A stretch of DNA of 64,000 bases from Marasmius tenuissimus (taxonomy: Eukaryota; Basidiomycota; Agaricomycetes; Agaricales; Marasmiaceae): contig JAQOTA010000014.1 of assembly GCA_029532415.1 (NCBI GenBank), positions 372,001 through 436,000 of the forward strand, given 5' to 3'. The notes under the pieces are model-generated. The model was not told where the DNA came from, searched no databases, and saw only the letters and a program-made list of their open reading frames with translations. Position numbers and translations under genes: made by a program. Within the stretch, counting starts at the first letter, position 1. Each line of letters opens with the position of its first letter. Positions 23,181 through 35,100 of this stretch are shown piece by piece.

Positions 23181-24260
23181 ATGGAGTTCAACAATGTCTC
23201 TGGTGCGTTGGGCACGATTTAGTCTCCCTCTAATGAAAAGCAACGTTTGGAGGATCACGACACTAAACTCAGTAAAATCTCCGATTGCAAGCTCAGGGAC
23301 AAGAACAGCTGAAGCAGTTTTCGACCTTCCTCGTACCCTTCTCTCTCGCCGTTCCGTCGACTTCCTGAAGATCAATCTTTGTCGAAACTCCCTCTCTGAC
23401 AACCTCCTCGCTCTCTTTTCACATGCAGTACAAAGAGTTTACTGCTCCTCCTCTGCCACCCGTGACGAGGGATCACTTGTTGGCACTCCGAGCCGCTGGA
23501 CCTCTATTCGTGTCTACCCCTCGATAGAACCTTCGACACTGGCCCGAGCTAGTCTACGTCACTAAAAGCTGCATTAGAAAGAGGACGCTCTTGAGGCCAT
23601 CTCCGATAGGTCGGGGCCTTTCCCGATAATTCTCTCCCTCGCACCCCGTATATTATCTGTATGGTTTGTTCGGGAGTCTACTAAAGAAACTTCGCGCACC
23701 CTCCCCTTACTAGTGAGCTCGCTGAGCTTCTCGCGCAGTAATTGCCGCGGCGGAAAACGGTTGTGTTCAACTGCGTGACTCATTTTCCAGATCTCAATCC
23801 GCTTCGGGTGTTATCAGCGGGCTTCTCGTCTGGGTGTCATTCTACAGCTTTAGAACCCTTCACACTAGTGGTGTTCTCACGAACCAGAAACAATCAGTGA
23901 ACGCCCACCAGTGACGACCTCTCCATCTCAAGCTCGCGTCTCCAGAGTCTCTTGATCAAAGCAGACGTGCTCCGATGTGCAGCGGCATCGTCGCTTCCAG
24001 TATCATGGCACCACGTGACCGAACTCACCTCAGTCAACTGAAATTCGTCGTTACATTCTAGTCAACTCACGCAGGCTCTCGCCGCTTATTGATCGTATTG
24101 GCGATCGTCCTCAATGGCGGCACTCCAAGGACCAGCGCCTCTGGGGCTGTCTTTTATCCCGTACAGTGGTCTGGTAGCTTCCAAAGCTTCCGCATAGTAT
24201 TGCCAGATTCGTGAACACTTAGGATTACTCGACGTTCTTTCGGGCTTAGTACCAGTCATC
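23181..24260 (+). pseudogene. Decayed F-box gene
   Basis: The DNA is alignable by eye with the two intact F-box genes at 56-61 kb, in the same order. It has an ATGGAGTT start after a GAA/AAA-rich leader (23181) and the CTCTCGCC-TT-CGTCGACTTCCTG block of the F-box (near 23343). The TAGGTCGGGG..CTCCCGAT block is near 23606, the GAGCT..CTCGCGCAGTA block near 23718 and the TGGCATCACCTAAC-like block near 24005. The CCCGTACA-TGG-CTAG block is near 24156. Many indels and stops break every frame, so it is a dead copy. It lies 32 kb from its relatives. Confidence 0.7.
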
Positions 24261-24363
24261 GAATACCTAGTCTCGTTGAACCAGACTGACCGCTGATACA
24301 GGTTATTGAACAGGTATTGACAGCGCAGGGAAAAGTCAGCGTAGAGTGCCCTTGACTACATGA

Positions 24364-26676
24364 TCACGATCGGCTGGCCCCATAGACCCCCAACGCTGCC
24401 ATGATGCTATTGAACACCCAACTTCTGGTAGCGTTGTCTTTGGACTCCTCCTCGAACTCTTCCTTCAACTCTTCTATCTCTCGATCGTGAAGGTTATCTA
24501 TAGATCCGGTATGAATGTTTACTGGACAAAGGAAAGTGAAAGGTACGCACCGAATGTCCAACTTTTGGCCGTGTTATCCTCGGACTCCTCTTCAAATCTT
24601 TCCTCCATCTCTTCTATTCTTGTATCGTAAGGGTCAACTATAGATTCAGTTCGAACGAGTGCTGGTGGGAGAAAAGTGGAAGATACTCGCCTTGGATCAG
24701 TTCAGGATACCCATGAGCTCGAGCATACTGTTTTCCATCCAGTTCGTAGCCCTTCTTGCGTACGTGATCTTGAACAGCGCTGTATTCATGACTTCCCCAA
24801 GACGATCCAACCCATGTTTTCACTGCAAGTTTGGGAATCCCATACTTATCCCAGTGTTTCTCAGGAATTATGTTTTTTCCTTCCCGGTCGGAGGCCCAGT
24901 AGAACAATGGTGCGGAAAAGGGATACGAGATGCAATACATTCCATCGATGAAATGGGCACCGAGAGGCGGAACGAAAAGATATCCAAGCAAGGGGTTGCA
25001 GGAGAGACTGCCGGTGATGGAGAAACTGATCTCATCCATGAAGTCTAGAGGACGTGAAGATCAGTGTAGCTTTCAGATCGAGGTAGATGTACTTGCATGT
25101 ATCTTCGTGCGACAACCTATCGGGAAGAAGGACCGATTGGCAAAGGTAGGCCACGCGAAGTTGACCTCGATCCTTCGGTGGCAAGCACAAAGAGAAGCGT
25201 AGATTCAGGAGGGCGTCGTGGGTTTCGGGCGGTAGTTTGAAGTCGACACGTGAAGGGACTGAACTAGTAAGTGCGCGAAGGGTAGATGGTAATTGGGTGT
25301 ACATACCTTTTTCGGAGTAACTTGCTTCTTTGATGTTATGACCACGATCCTCAAAATGCCATTCGGGAGGCGGAGTGGAAGGGAGGTGGGCAAGGATCCC
25401 AGGGTGATTCTCGCTGACAACGGCCCCGAAAGTCAACTGGCAGTGTCGCGCAAGGTTTGACAATAAGTTTTCCACTATCATCCCCAACGATGCGTACAGG
25501 TACAACAAGTCACCAAAATTATCCTCGAAGTAGGTGATAATGCCATTGGTATCGAGCTGGCAATGGAAGTATGTGGGAAGTGGGGTTGGAGCTGTTTCAA
25601 AATGGTCGTCATTGCGCGGTTGTTCAATGATGGCGGCGACGGAATTGTCGTAGAGCCAAGTCCCGATTTCGAAATCAAACATCCAGTTCTCAAACCCCTT
25701 CGACACCTGCGGTAATTTGATTTAGTTACCGCATTTGGGCTAAAAATAGCACTTTCCTCCAGAATTTTCAGCGTTTCATGATCGGCCTGAATTGCTCGAA
25801 TTGCAACATCCTGAGGACACTTTCAGCATAGCATTAGATGCAAGGCAATAAGCTTACTTGTATGTATACGAGGTAGAAGCATACAACTTCGTTTCTTCCG
25901 AGATACCGATTAATTACCTCTTCTCCATTGGCTAGTTCTGTGTTCGAGTCAGCTTGTGATCGCGAGGAACACGAACGCTCCGAGTATCTTCGTACAATAT
26001 GACCATCGGCATTTCCGACGTCATCAATCCCGACGTCTAAGGAAGCAGCCCAATTCCCAACAGGAAACTCACCATTGTGTGCAATTATCGTCATCGCGTT
26101 CTCGGACTCGGACACTCCAAACACTTGTTTGAGCAGCGCCGACCTGTGACATCTCATTATACCACCCAATAGACGGATGGTAGGTCAACTCACCTCCCAC
26201 ACATCGCTGCCTCAAGGACGATCTTTACTATCTGAAGGTGGTCGTCAGATTATTCCACTCGGACCGTGCGCCAAAACCTACCTCTTTGAATTTTTCTCGA
26301 TCCTTCTTATCGACAGGCTCAAGGCTGGTCGCAGTAAACTTCCCCTGGTACCCGAATATCCTGGTGGTCTGTTCTATTTTCTTGACTTTGACGACCTGCG
26401 ACTCTGTTGATGTCGATGCTCCATCCGGCTTGACATTGACGTCTGTAACCTGGGACAACAGATGGCGCCGAAAGATGATGTCGCCCTCAATGACTCTTCT
26501 AATGGTCTTTCCGTTCTGAAGGCAAGGTCAAATCGATAATGACACAGACTCCCACTTACGACAGTCACTAGATCCTCTCTCTCCAAATCGAAGTAATAGT
26601 TTGTACATCTAATATTCTGAAAGCTGGCATGATCCCCTATCGTCGTATTTTGAGCATTGGAGAAGTAAGTGGACAT
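24364..26676 (-). CDS. Uncharacterised Agaricomycete protein, 596 residues
   Basis: Model of ten exons: 26676-26560, 26515-26282, 26231-26194, 26143-26073, 25937-25858, 25810-25730, 25706-25093, 25025-24691, 24637-24551 and 24497-24364. The N-terminus (MSTYFSNAQNTTIGDH) is Asn/Thr-rich, a style seen at the start of many mushroom NLR-like and orphan proteins. The middle is soluble. A conserved-looking C-terminal block contains FYWASDREGKNIIPEKHWDK and a Trp/Tyr-rich run. No catalytic motif is recognised. The exon 6/7 junction needs a 23-nt or 32-nt intron, exon 8 ends at a GC-type donor (AAG then GCGAGT), and the last two exons are tandem duplicates. The exact junctions around 25698-25730 are uncertain. 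Confidence 0.65.
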
Positions 26677-28149
26677 GGTATTAGAGTAGAGTGAGGAGTT
26701 GGAAGCGGGGAGGATGAGAGAACATGCGAGATGACGGAGGGAGAAATGAAGGAGGTCGACACAGCCTACACCCCAACAGCTTGCACGAGGCCTTAGGCCT
26801 TATCTCCTCCGTATCTCCCATTGGCACCATCACGAGAATGATCAGGATCTCAGATCTCAGATCCCATAGTCGACCTCTGGTTCCCACATCACAGCGCGTG
26901 GCCAATCTTGCGACCAGCAAATCCCATCCAATAAGCCATCGTCAAACGACGTCCACATTGCGCCGAGGTCTGCATTCCAGTTTGTCGAGAAGAAAACAGG
27001 ACATTTCCCCAATCTGCCCAGCGGACAGTCCACAGGCTGAGTGTCAATCACGCTTCGCCTGAAAAGCTTGTCAATTTTGGATTGACACGACTCCAGATCG
27101 GAGGGTAGCTCACCTACGGAGCCTGGCTCTTTCTACCAGTAATGCTAGTCAGGGAGGCAACGATTTGGCATGAGATCCAATAATAAAATCTGAGTACCCG
27201 AGCTCTATACCCATACAGGGAGGAGATCCTCACCTCGTTCCTACACTCGAAACGAAACAGGCGCTTCATGCTCATCGCAATTTTAGAGTAACAAGTTATC
27301 AATGAATATCGGTCAACAACCGAAAGCTTCAGTTGAGAAAGACGCATCACCTCCTAATGCTCATTACTGTCAACCACGAGAAAATGTCAGTCCAAAACAA
27401 CGCCAGGAAGCTAGCAAAGCTATGGGGGTCCGCTATGGACAAAATTATTTTCTGATATCGAGCGGTTATAGTTTCGTTTTCGACTCCGTAATTTCGTTTT
27501 CACTTACCTCGGTGATTTTGATAGCGCCGGTGTCCGAGCATACCGACTCAGTCTGGTTACACGAGACTAAGCATGGACCCCCATAACCTCCCATAACCTC
27601 ATGATATTGCTCGAGTCATCTCGAGAGGGATATAAGACGATCTGTCTTATTCGATCCAGGTACCAAGGGAAAGGAACCGGAAAGGAACCGGAAAGAAGGC
27701 CTGGAGCCTGGGTATGATGAAATCGGATTAATCCGAGCTAGATTAGATGATAGATAAGGCGTGATAAGATGAGATGAGACGATAAGGACAGTACGGCCAG
27801 ATTGGCTGAATATGGTAATGTTTTCGGATAGGTACAAAACACAAAATTCCAACCCCCCCCATTTTGCGTGACGCGCCTTCTCATCCTCATGCAAGGTTGT
27901 CAAGCGATTGTCTTCCTCAAATGATTCGACTCGACCACACTCCATTCTCAGCTTCTTTCCTACTTCTCCTCTCTGCCTTTCTCTTTGGAAAGTCCAATCG
28001 GAAGAGTGAAGATGGAGTATCTTCATGGCTCGACGACCACTGAACGAGGAAGCCCATAAATACCCCTGTTGTTCTCTCCAACCCATCTCACCCATCTCGC
28101 ATTCCATACTTCCATCTTTCACTGCTGAATCGAACAGAACACTCCCAAA
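26677..28149. other. Intergenic between divergent genes
   Basis: Shared upstream region of the minus-strand gene ending at 24364 and the plus-strand gene starting at 28150. A long minus-strand frame (27616-28299) overlaps the first exon of the latter and looks like its antisense shadow. Nothing else is supportable. Confidence 0.45.
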
Positions 28150-29897
28150 ATGCCACAGAACCACATCTCCCGTTCGATTGCTTTCATCCCCTACTCTCGT
28201 CGACCCAGCACTCGCGCTGTCCCCTCTGGCCCTCTCTCGGACGAATTCGACGCATCTGCAGGCGACCCTGATCACACGACCCAGAAAGCATTCATGCAAG
28301 CTGTGAAGAAGTTCATCTCAAAAGGACAAATTCCCACCTATGACCCGAGCACTGGAGAGATTGTCGAGTGGAATGTGTATGTTCTATTAGTGGTTACTTT
28401 GACCGTTCCACTGAGCTGACTTTTTGTTCGACAGTCCATTCCGAGTTCTTTCGAGCGGCGCAATGAAGGCCATCTCTCCAATTTCCTGGCGCTTTTCTGC
28501 AGGTTACATGGCCTGCCTGTGTTTCCATGCCCACAACAAGCATCGTGTTCTCATCGAGTGTGAGATGGAGGTCAAGTCTGTTCAACGCCTTGGCAAGACA
28601 TACTTCTATCTCAAGGCCCCTCATAAGGGCTGTGGTTACACGAGTGAGTGCACTTCTCTTTCGGCATGATCCAAATTTTCATCTCACCTTTGCCTCTCAA
28701 GTTCCTATACCGTACAATGGCGCGGAAACCTTCGATCTAATCGAGGAAGATGAAGAGGACAGCAGCGAGGAAATCGGTATGCTCATATTGCTCGATCGTC
28801 CATTTTTCACCACTGACATGTTGCGTAGATGTGTATTCAACCGCATACCATACTCGCAACTATGCCACCCCAAGCTCCTCGCGCACTCGTTCAGCTTCCT
28901 CACCCCCGGATTATACTCCGTCGCCATCATTCCCCGACTCTGACAATACCACTCCTTTGCCTTCTCCCAAAAAAGGGAAGAGCAAGGTTTACGTCGTGAC
29001 CGAAAAGGGTGTGATTTTCACACCACAGCAAATGGCGGAACGGGCATCTATAGGTACATCTCCAGCCTTTACTTTCCAATATGCTTTCCTGAATCAGCTT
29101 CTTATATACAGACTGGGATTTAGCTGAGACTCTCATTGGTGCTGAAGAGGAAGGGTTGTGGATTAGTACGTTTTTCACCCATCGCATATGCCACTGTTCT
29201 AACTTTAGTTTGTAGGTGAGCCTGCTCAGCACCCCGCCTGGAAGGGCAACACACTTCCTTCCCGCATCGTTCCATATGTCAACTTGGGCCCGACGGATTT
29301 ATTTGACCACCTCCAATTCTTCGAAACTCCCATCGGCCGCGCTCTAAAGGATCTGAACAGTACGACCGGTCTCATACCAGGAGCCTTCCGAACCTTGTGC
29401 GGCGAGTCCTGTATGTGTTGGCGCTGCCTATGCGAATACTCCAGCACCGCATACATGTCTCATATTGAGGATGGTGCATGTCTCAACTCGCAATGCGACA
29501 CCAAAGGTATGGTTGACAATTTTATTCACGAGACTACACTAATGGCCGTCACCTTGCAGATTACTCTTTCGTCGAAACCAATCCTCACATCGAAGAGCGT
29601 CTTCTCAGCTTGTCCGGTAACCCACCCTCCGAGCTTCCTCGTCGGGATGCCTTATGGTCTCTCGTGGGCACTATCTTCCTTATGTGGAACTCGCGTTTTG
29701 GGATTCCATCTGATGTTTGGGCCTTTGCGAGGACTGCGGTTATCACTTGCAAGAACTGTTCGTTGGTGCGAACGTTTGATGCTGATAAACTCCACCGCAT
29801 CGATGGCAAATGCTCTGTTCATACTGTCTTTGAGGAAGGAACCAGCAGTCGTGCGCTTGTACTCTACAATGGCAAGGGCAAGGACACCGGTGTTTAG
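28150..29897 (+). CDS. Uncharacterised basidiomycete protein with Cys-rich motifs, 472 residues
   Basis: Seven exons: 28150-28376, 28435-28643, 28702-28776, 28829-29053, 29112-29165, 29216-29506 and 29560-29897. All are GT-AG, introns are 50-58 nt, and every phase agrees. The protein is soluble. An N-terminal domain ends with a Cys/His-containing segment (ISWRFSAGYMACLCFHAHNK). A Ser/Pro/Asp-rich linker (about residues 170-240) follows. The C-terminal domain holds a CMCWRCLCEY...CLNSQC cluster and a CKNC pair, which could bind metal. No known family is recognised. The clean splice structure and lack of defects suggest a functional gene. Confidence 0.8.
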
Positions 29898-30325
29898 GTT
29901 TCGCGGACGTTTTTCTTGGTCGTTCTCAGTCTTTGCTCATAGGTCTTTTTATTGTTTGGCTTTTCCCCTGCTCCCTGTTCATCCCTTCGCATTACTGTCT
30001 GTTGCTATATGTTTGTCTATTTAGTTTCTGGTATCGATATTTACCGTTCATTATCTTCCCATTTACTCTGGCTTTGTAGTACAAAATGAGTTCGACACAC
30101 TCAAATATACCTGACTTGAAGTCTGTTTTGCCCTATGTTCGCATTTCGAGGCAATTCGATTTGCTAGTACAGTTCCATTCAAGGTTCTTACCCCATGTAC
30201 TCCCTTAACATGTTATCAAATTTACTGTGAATTGCAAGTACGGACACGGTTCTTGATCTTCGAGGCACTAGTGAAACAAGATTCTATTTGGATTGATACG
30301 CTGATTGCGACGGATTAACAATAAC
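29898..30325. other. Spacer between convergent genes
   Basis: 3' flanking sequence of two converging genes. No additional exon was recognised. Confidence 0.5.
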
Positions 30326-30811
30326 TCAATCACCATCCATTTCACGGAAAAGATTTTCTAATGTTCGCCGTCCTCTCTTACTCTTTCCCTTCACCTTCAC
30401 CTTGTCCTTTCCAATAACCTTTGCCTGGATCCTCTTCCTCACATTCTCGGGCTTCAATAGATTCCTCTTCCGTTGTCCAACGATATTCTTAAGTCGAGGT
30501 CTTGTAAGTTGTTAAACAGAACGCACCCACACGTATAGTGATTCTCCTCCCTCGCGAAAACTGCAGATGATTGGGAATAGACGCGATATTATGTGCCAGG
30601 TCTACGTTACCACCGTTCATGTCTGCTAGACCTTCGATAAGGAAGACTTACCGTCCTGGCGTTGTTCTTAGTGAAATATGTGAGCCAGACTTACAATAGT
30701 CTTACCGTGTTCAAGGGGGACCTCCGGGGGTAGACCCGATGTCTTACTGCGTTTATTGGCATAGTGTCGTACTTCGCGCTCTGCAAACCTGATTACCTTT
30801 CGTTCAGGCAT
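30326..30811 (-). CDS. Small basic protein, about 109 residues
   Basis: Model exons are 30811-30706, 30666-30652, 30560-30527 and 30500-30326, frame-consistent. The product starts MPERKVIRFAEREVRHYANK. It ends with a very Lys/Arg-rich tail (KVKVKGKSKRGRRTLENLFR), suggesting nucleic-acid or nucleolar binding, but no family is recognised. The 15-nt second exon is the weak point, because other splice choices also keep the frame. It is convergent with the 472-residue gene, with about 430 bp between the two stop codons. Confidence 0.45.
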
Positions 30812-31287
30812 AGGGGAAAGTGGTGGGCATGAAAGCGGGTCGAAGGAATGGCAGACTCAATATGTCTTGCAATATGTTCGAAATTCCAGATATATATTTT
30901 GAAGGGAAATAGCTGGAATAGGAATCTTTTCCCATGTACAAAAAAGCGAAATCTTCTGTACCACAAGTTGTAGTACAAAAATTTAGAGACAGATCATAGG
31001 ATACCCTGAATACTGTTTGAGGCCAAATAGCTTCATGGCCAACAAACGAAGGTGCGGGGGAGAGACAGCATGACGAGTCCATATATGTTATGTTCGGATT
31101 TGAACATAAAGTCAAACATTACCTAATCACATGAAGCACTCGAACGGAATCTCGACAGACCTGGACCACCCTCACTCTCCTTTCATGCAAATGTCCCTTA
31201 CCCTCTGACTCCAGGTATCAACACTACATCAACATCAAGCTCCGTGTATTGATTCACGGCTTCACAATCAAAATCGCTTCAGTTCTC
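30812..31287. other. No supportable gene
   Basis: Short frames only, between the small basic gene and the tandem repeat. Confidence 0.45.
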
Positions 31288-32060
31288 ATGGAGACGTGGA
31301 AGGATCAAGGCATGAGGGAGGGATATGGCAATAGGTAAGTCAATTCTTGGTTATTTTGGTAGTACGGGGCGCAAATTAATCGTTGAAATAGTCGACATAT
31401 GAGGCAACAAATCGCTAACGAATGGCTTTCGTCGTTCTGAAGTTATGGAGGATACACTGCTGGTGGGAGGGTGGATATGGCAGGTAAGTCAATTTTTGGT
31501 CGTTCCGGGCGTACAGGGGCGCAAATTAATCGTTGAAATAGTCGTCATACGGGGCAACAAACCGCTAATGAATCGCTTTCGCCGTTCTGAAGTTATGGAG
31601 GATACATTGTTGGTGGGAGGGTGGATATAGCAGGTAAGTCAATTTTTGGTCGTTCCGGGCGTACAGGGGCGCAAATTAATCGTTGAAATAGTCGTCATAC
31701 GGGACAACAAACCGCCAACGGACCGCTTTCGCCGTTCTGAAGTTATGGAGGATACATTGTTGGTGGGAGGGTGGATATAGCAGGTGAGTCAATTCTTGGT
31801 CGTTCCGGGCGTGCAGGGGCGCAAATTAATCGTTGAAATAGTCGTCATACGGGGCAACAAATCGCTAATGAATTGCTTTCATCGTTCTGAAGTTACGGAG
31901 GATACACTCCTGGTGGGAGGGTGGATATGGCAGGCGAGCCAATTTTTGGTCGTTTCGGGCGTCCAGGGGGCGCGAGTTAACTGTTGAAATAGTCGTAACA
32001 CGGGGCGATAACGGATCCCTTTTGTCATTCACAAGTTATGGGGTACAGGGTGGTGGGGTA
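31288..32060. repeat. Tandem repeat, 150-bp unit, about five copies
   Basis: Copies start at 31334, 31483, 31633, 31783 and 31933, each 149-150 bp from the next, with a partial lead-in copy from 31288. The inner copies differ at only a few positions, while the last decays from about 31990. Each junction reads GGATATGGCA then GGTAAGTC, which resembles an exon/intron donor. The unit is a multiple of three and mostly open on the plus strand, but in-frame TAG at two junctions argues against coding. It is a minisatellite-like array. Confidence 0.9.
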
Positions 32061-32184
32061 TGCGCTGGTTAGGTTGATAGGTGTGATAGTAGAATCGGAC
32101 ATCACACCATGATGCATAGTACAGTGCAGTTCTGGGTTGTAACAAACGCTATGTGTACCATATTCAAAACCTTTGCCATTACAC

Positions 32185-35100
32185 TTAAGGTTCCCTTCGT
32201 GGCAGGAGTATTCCAACCTTTCCCGTCCCAGACTTCAATAAGCCACGCCCGATTGCGACTTGAGATTCAAATGATCTCTGCAGTTTGGCTTGGGCTTCCT
32301 GTGCTCTTTCTAACCGTTGATACACGTCAGGTGAGTTGGCGGCAGAGCGGTTGATACCCTGAACTGCCTCTGAAACTTTCAGTTTCGCCGCCTCAAGCTT
32401 CCGGTTACCTTCTGCAATCCTTTTGTTGTGCTTCTCTATCTTTTCATCTGCCACATGAAGCGACTTTTGACGTAAGACCTCTGGAGATTCAGATAAGTTC
32501 AAGCTTTTCTCCAAGAAAATTAGCTGGACGTACGCTTTCGTTTACCGTTACGGAGCGCATTGTCAAATGGGTGTCTTGATCGGTAGCTCTCCTGAACACC
32601 TTGTTCCTCAAAAATCTATGGGGAATAAATAAATCTGTTTCGAGCTGACTTCGTTATCATTCGTACCTTCAAAGATTTCAGCTTGAGTAGATCAAAATGC
32701 ATGGCTTTCTTGGTTCCACCAACAAGTGTACATCGAACGCCCTCTCGGTTGACATCCCGATGCGCCGCCTCTGCAGTATTAGTTGAATGGGTTCTGGCCA
32801 GCCAAATTGCGTGGGGAATGAAGCTTCTCTCCCAGCAAATGGCTGGGAAAACAAACGGCAGCGATTCTTTATCGGCAAGCCAGTCTATTTCTAGGATTTG
32901 AGTTTCCCTAACTCCATACTACAAGTACAACACCCTCACCTACTGCGGCCTTGCCTCCAAGCGTTCGTATGGCATGAATAGTGTCGTCCCAGTTTGGATG
33001 TTCAACGCAGACCAAACTTCTCATAAGAGACTTGATCTCATCTGAGGTGTTTGTGGCTCGAATATTGCGACCAAAGTGGACTGTACAAAGTGAAAGGAAC
33101 CGTGCGAGATGGTCATATGGTCGGAGTTCCTTGAGGAGTTTTCCTGGTTCATGCATGTCTCGTCGTTCAGGAAAGCTCTCACTGATTTCCTGGAGCCGGA
33201 GACCTAGCCCTGCAGGGAAATTTTTGAGCTCGATTCATGAGAAGCATATTGCATACTACGAACCTAGTGCTTGCGCTCGGTCTTGGTCCACTACCCAATT
33301 CAGGATAAATGTCCCAGCGCCATGATCGTTCACGTTTTCGCCATGAATGTGTCTCCATTGCAATCCTCTCCCTATATCCTGCTTCAGAACTTTGTCTATC
33401 TCACGTAGAGCGAAATGGTGCGCGTCTGCATTCTTCCTCGTGAGGTAAACACGACAAAAAGTGACACCTGGTATACATATGAATGTTACATTCGTGATCA
33501 TGAAAAGCAAATATCACTTACTCGTGTTCGAAGCCCGATCCAATGCGGCCAACTCAAATTCATAGTAACCGACTACCCGTTTGAATGCTATGTCACTCTG
33601 AAGGTATTGGGCAGACCCTAGCCTACGACTACCTTCAGGAGTCATGCAGACCACCAATCGCATCTTTTTTGAGTCCCTAGAAAGTTCAATGCCAGACTCG
33701 TCGCAGTCGTCATCAACTGAATCAAAGTCAACCTCGACTATCGTACGTATGTAGTGATCGGGAGGTGGTAGCAAATCGTCCTGTTGCTGCTTGAGATATA
33801 GCAGCCCTACGACTCTCAGTCAGTACTCCACATTTCTATGACGATTATCGCTTTACCTTTCCATCCAGTTCCGTTGGGAAAGCACTCCTTCTTGACAGCG
33901 TCAATGTACACTTTGAGGTGACTACGATTCGCGAGAGATATATGAAGATCCGAGATTGTCGGTGAACGAAACAAAGGTAGGCAGTCTTTGAGGTAGGCCT
34001 TTACTGTGGAGTGTGCAAGAAATCTTCTGGGTGTTAGATCGGGAAGGTCTATGTCTAGTTTGCGTAAGAGGTCCGAAATCTCTAGCTTGACTAGGGTGGG
34101 TGTTTTGCTTGGGGCAGGAATCGGGTGTGAGTGTGGTTCCCGACTAATGATAAGCCGGAACGGGCATTCTTCTCTATATTCTTCCAAGGGTTCGTACTCC
34201 CTGTAAGTGACAGTGCACGTAACTGTGTCCATGAGAGGCTGACAGAGGCTTTTCGTACTCGTTCGATGACTATGAGCTAGGGTTAAAATTCGATCAGTTT
34301 ATGAAGTCAGTCATAGAAACAAAGTAGAGTCTTACGACAAAAGGCTCGTTGTGTGGAGATGTTCGCGGTATTCCGGCAGCTGATTTTGGGCCCATAACCA
34401 AGGGATGCGACCGCGGACTCTATATGATCAATCTCCTCTTGATCCTCGCAGAGTACTGCCTCAAGATACTCTAGGTTGAGTCCACAATCACTTATCCCAC
34501 TATCATAGAAATGGTCGCGATTGGCTGCGGAAGAGTGGTGCTCACATCTGCAATCAGATGAGCGAACGCCAAAAGCCATAGACAGCACACTCACTTAACA
34601 ACTGGCGCGCCACTGAAGGAATAAGCGAACACAATCCGCCCATCACACTTGCCCTCAATATGATCGCGTCCGCGTTGTATGATATGAATATGCTCCTTTA
34701 GATTCCCTCGTACGGAATCTTCATAACTGTTGTAATGCGTGGACTCATGAACAACAGACCGACAGCCATTTCGTACAATTGCTGCTATGTATGCTGAGGT
34801 CCGCTCAAATATGTCTCGTGAGGGAGATGAAGTGATGAGTCGTGCATCCTGCTCCTCCTCCAGCCTTTCATGAAGAAGTTTGCGTGACGCTTGTGAATGA
34901 GACAATGATCTTTCCTCTGGATCGTAATATGGGCAGACTTTCACTCCTTGGCCTTGGGGCAGCAACTTAGTTGAAGATACTGGAATAGACATTACTGAAA
35001 TGACTACATACAGGTAGAATGCCGGGACATGCAAGGTACGGGTAACCCGGTTCGACGACTAACTAGTAAGGGTACGATAGTCTTGCCATCAACTCCACTA

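Noticed and set aside
27616..28299. Minus-strand frame of 227 codons
   Set aside because: It overlaps the first exon of the well-supported plus-strand gene and shows no recognisable motif.
31445..31987. Open frames in the 150-bp tandem array, possibly a repeat protein
   Set aside because: Frames end in TAG at two of the unit junctions and the outer copies are broken. No splice logic rescues them.
31288..32060. CRISPR-like direct repeat array
   Set aside because: Units are contiguous with no unique spacers, and the genome is a eukaryote's.
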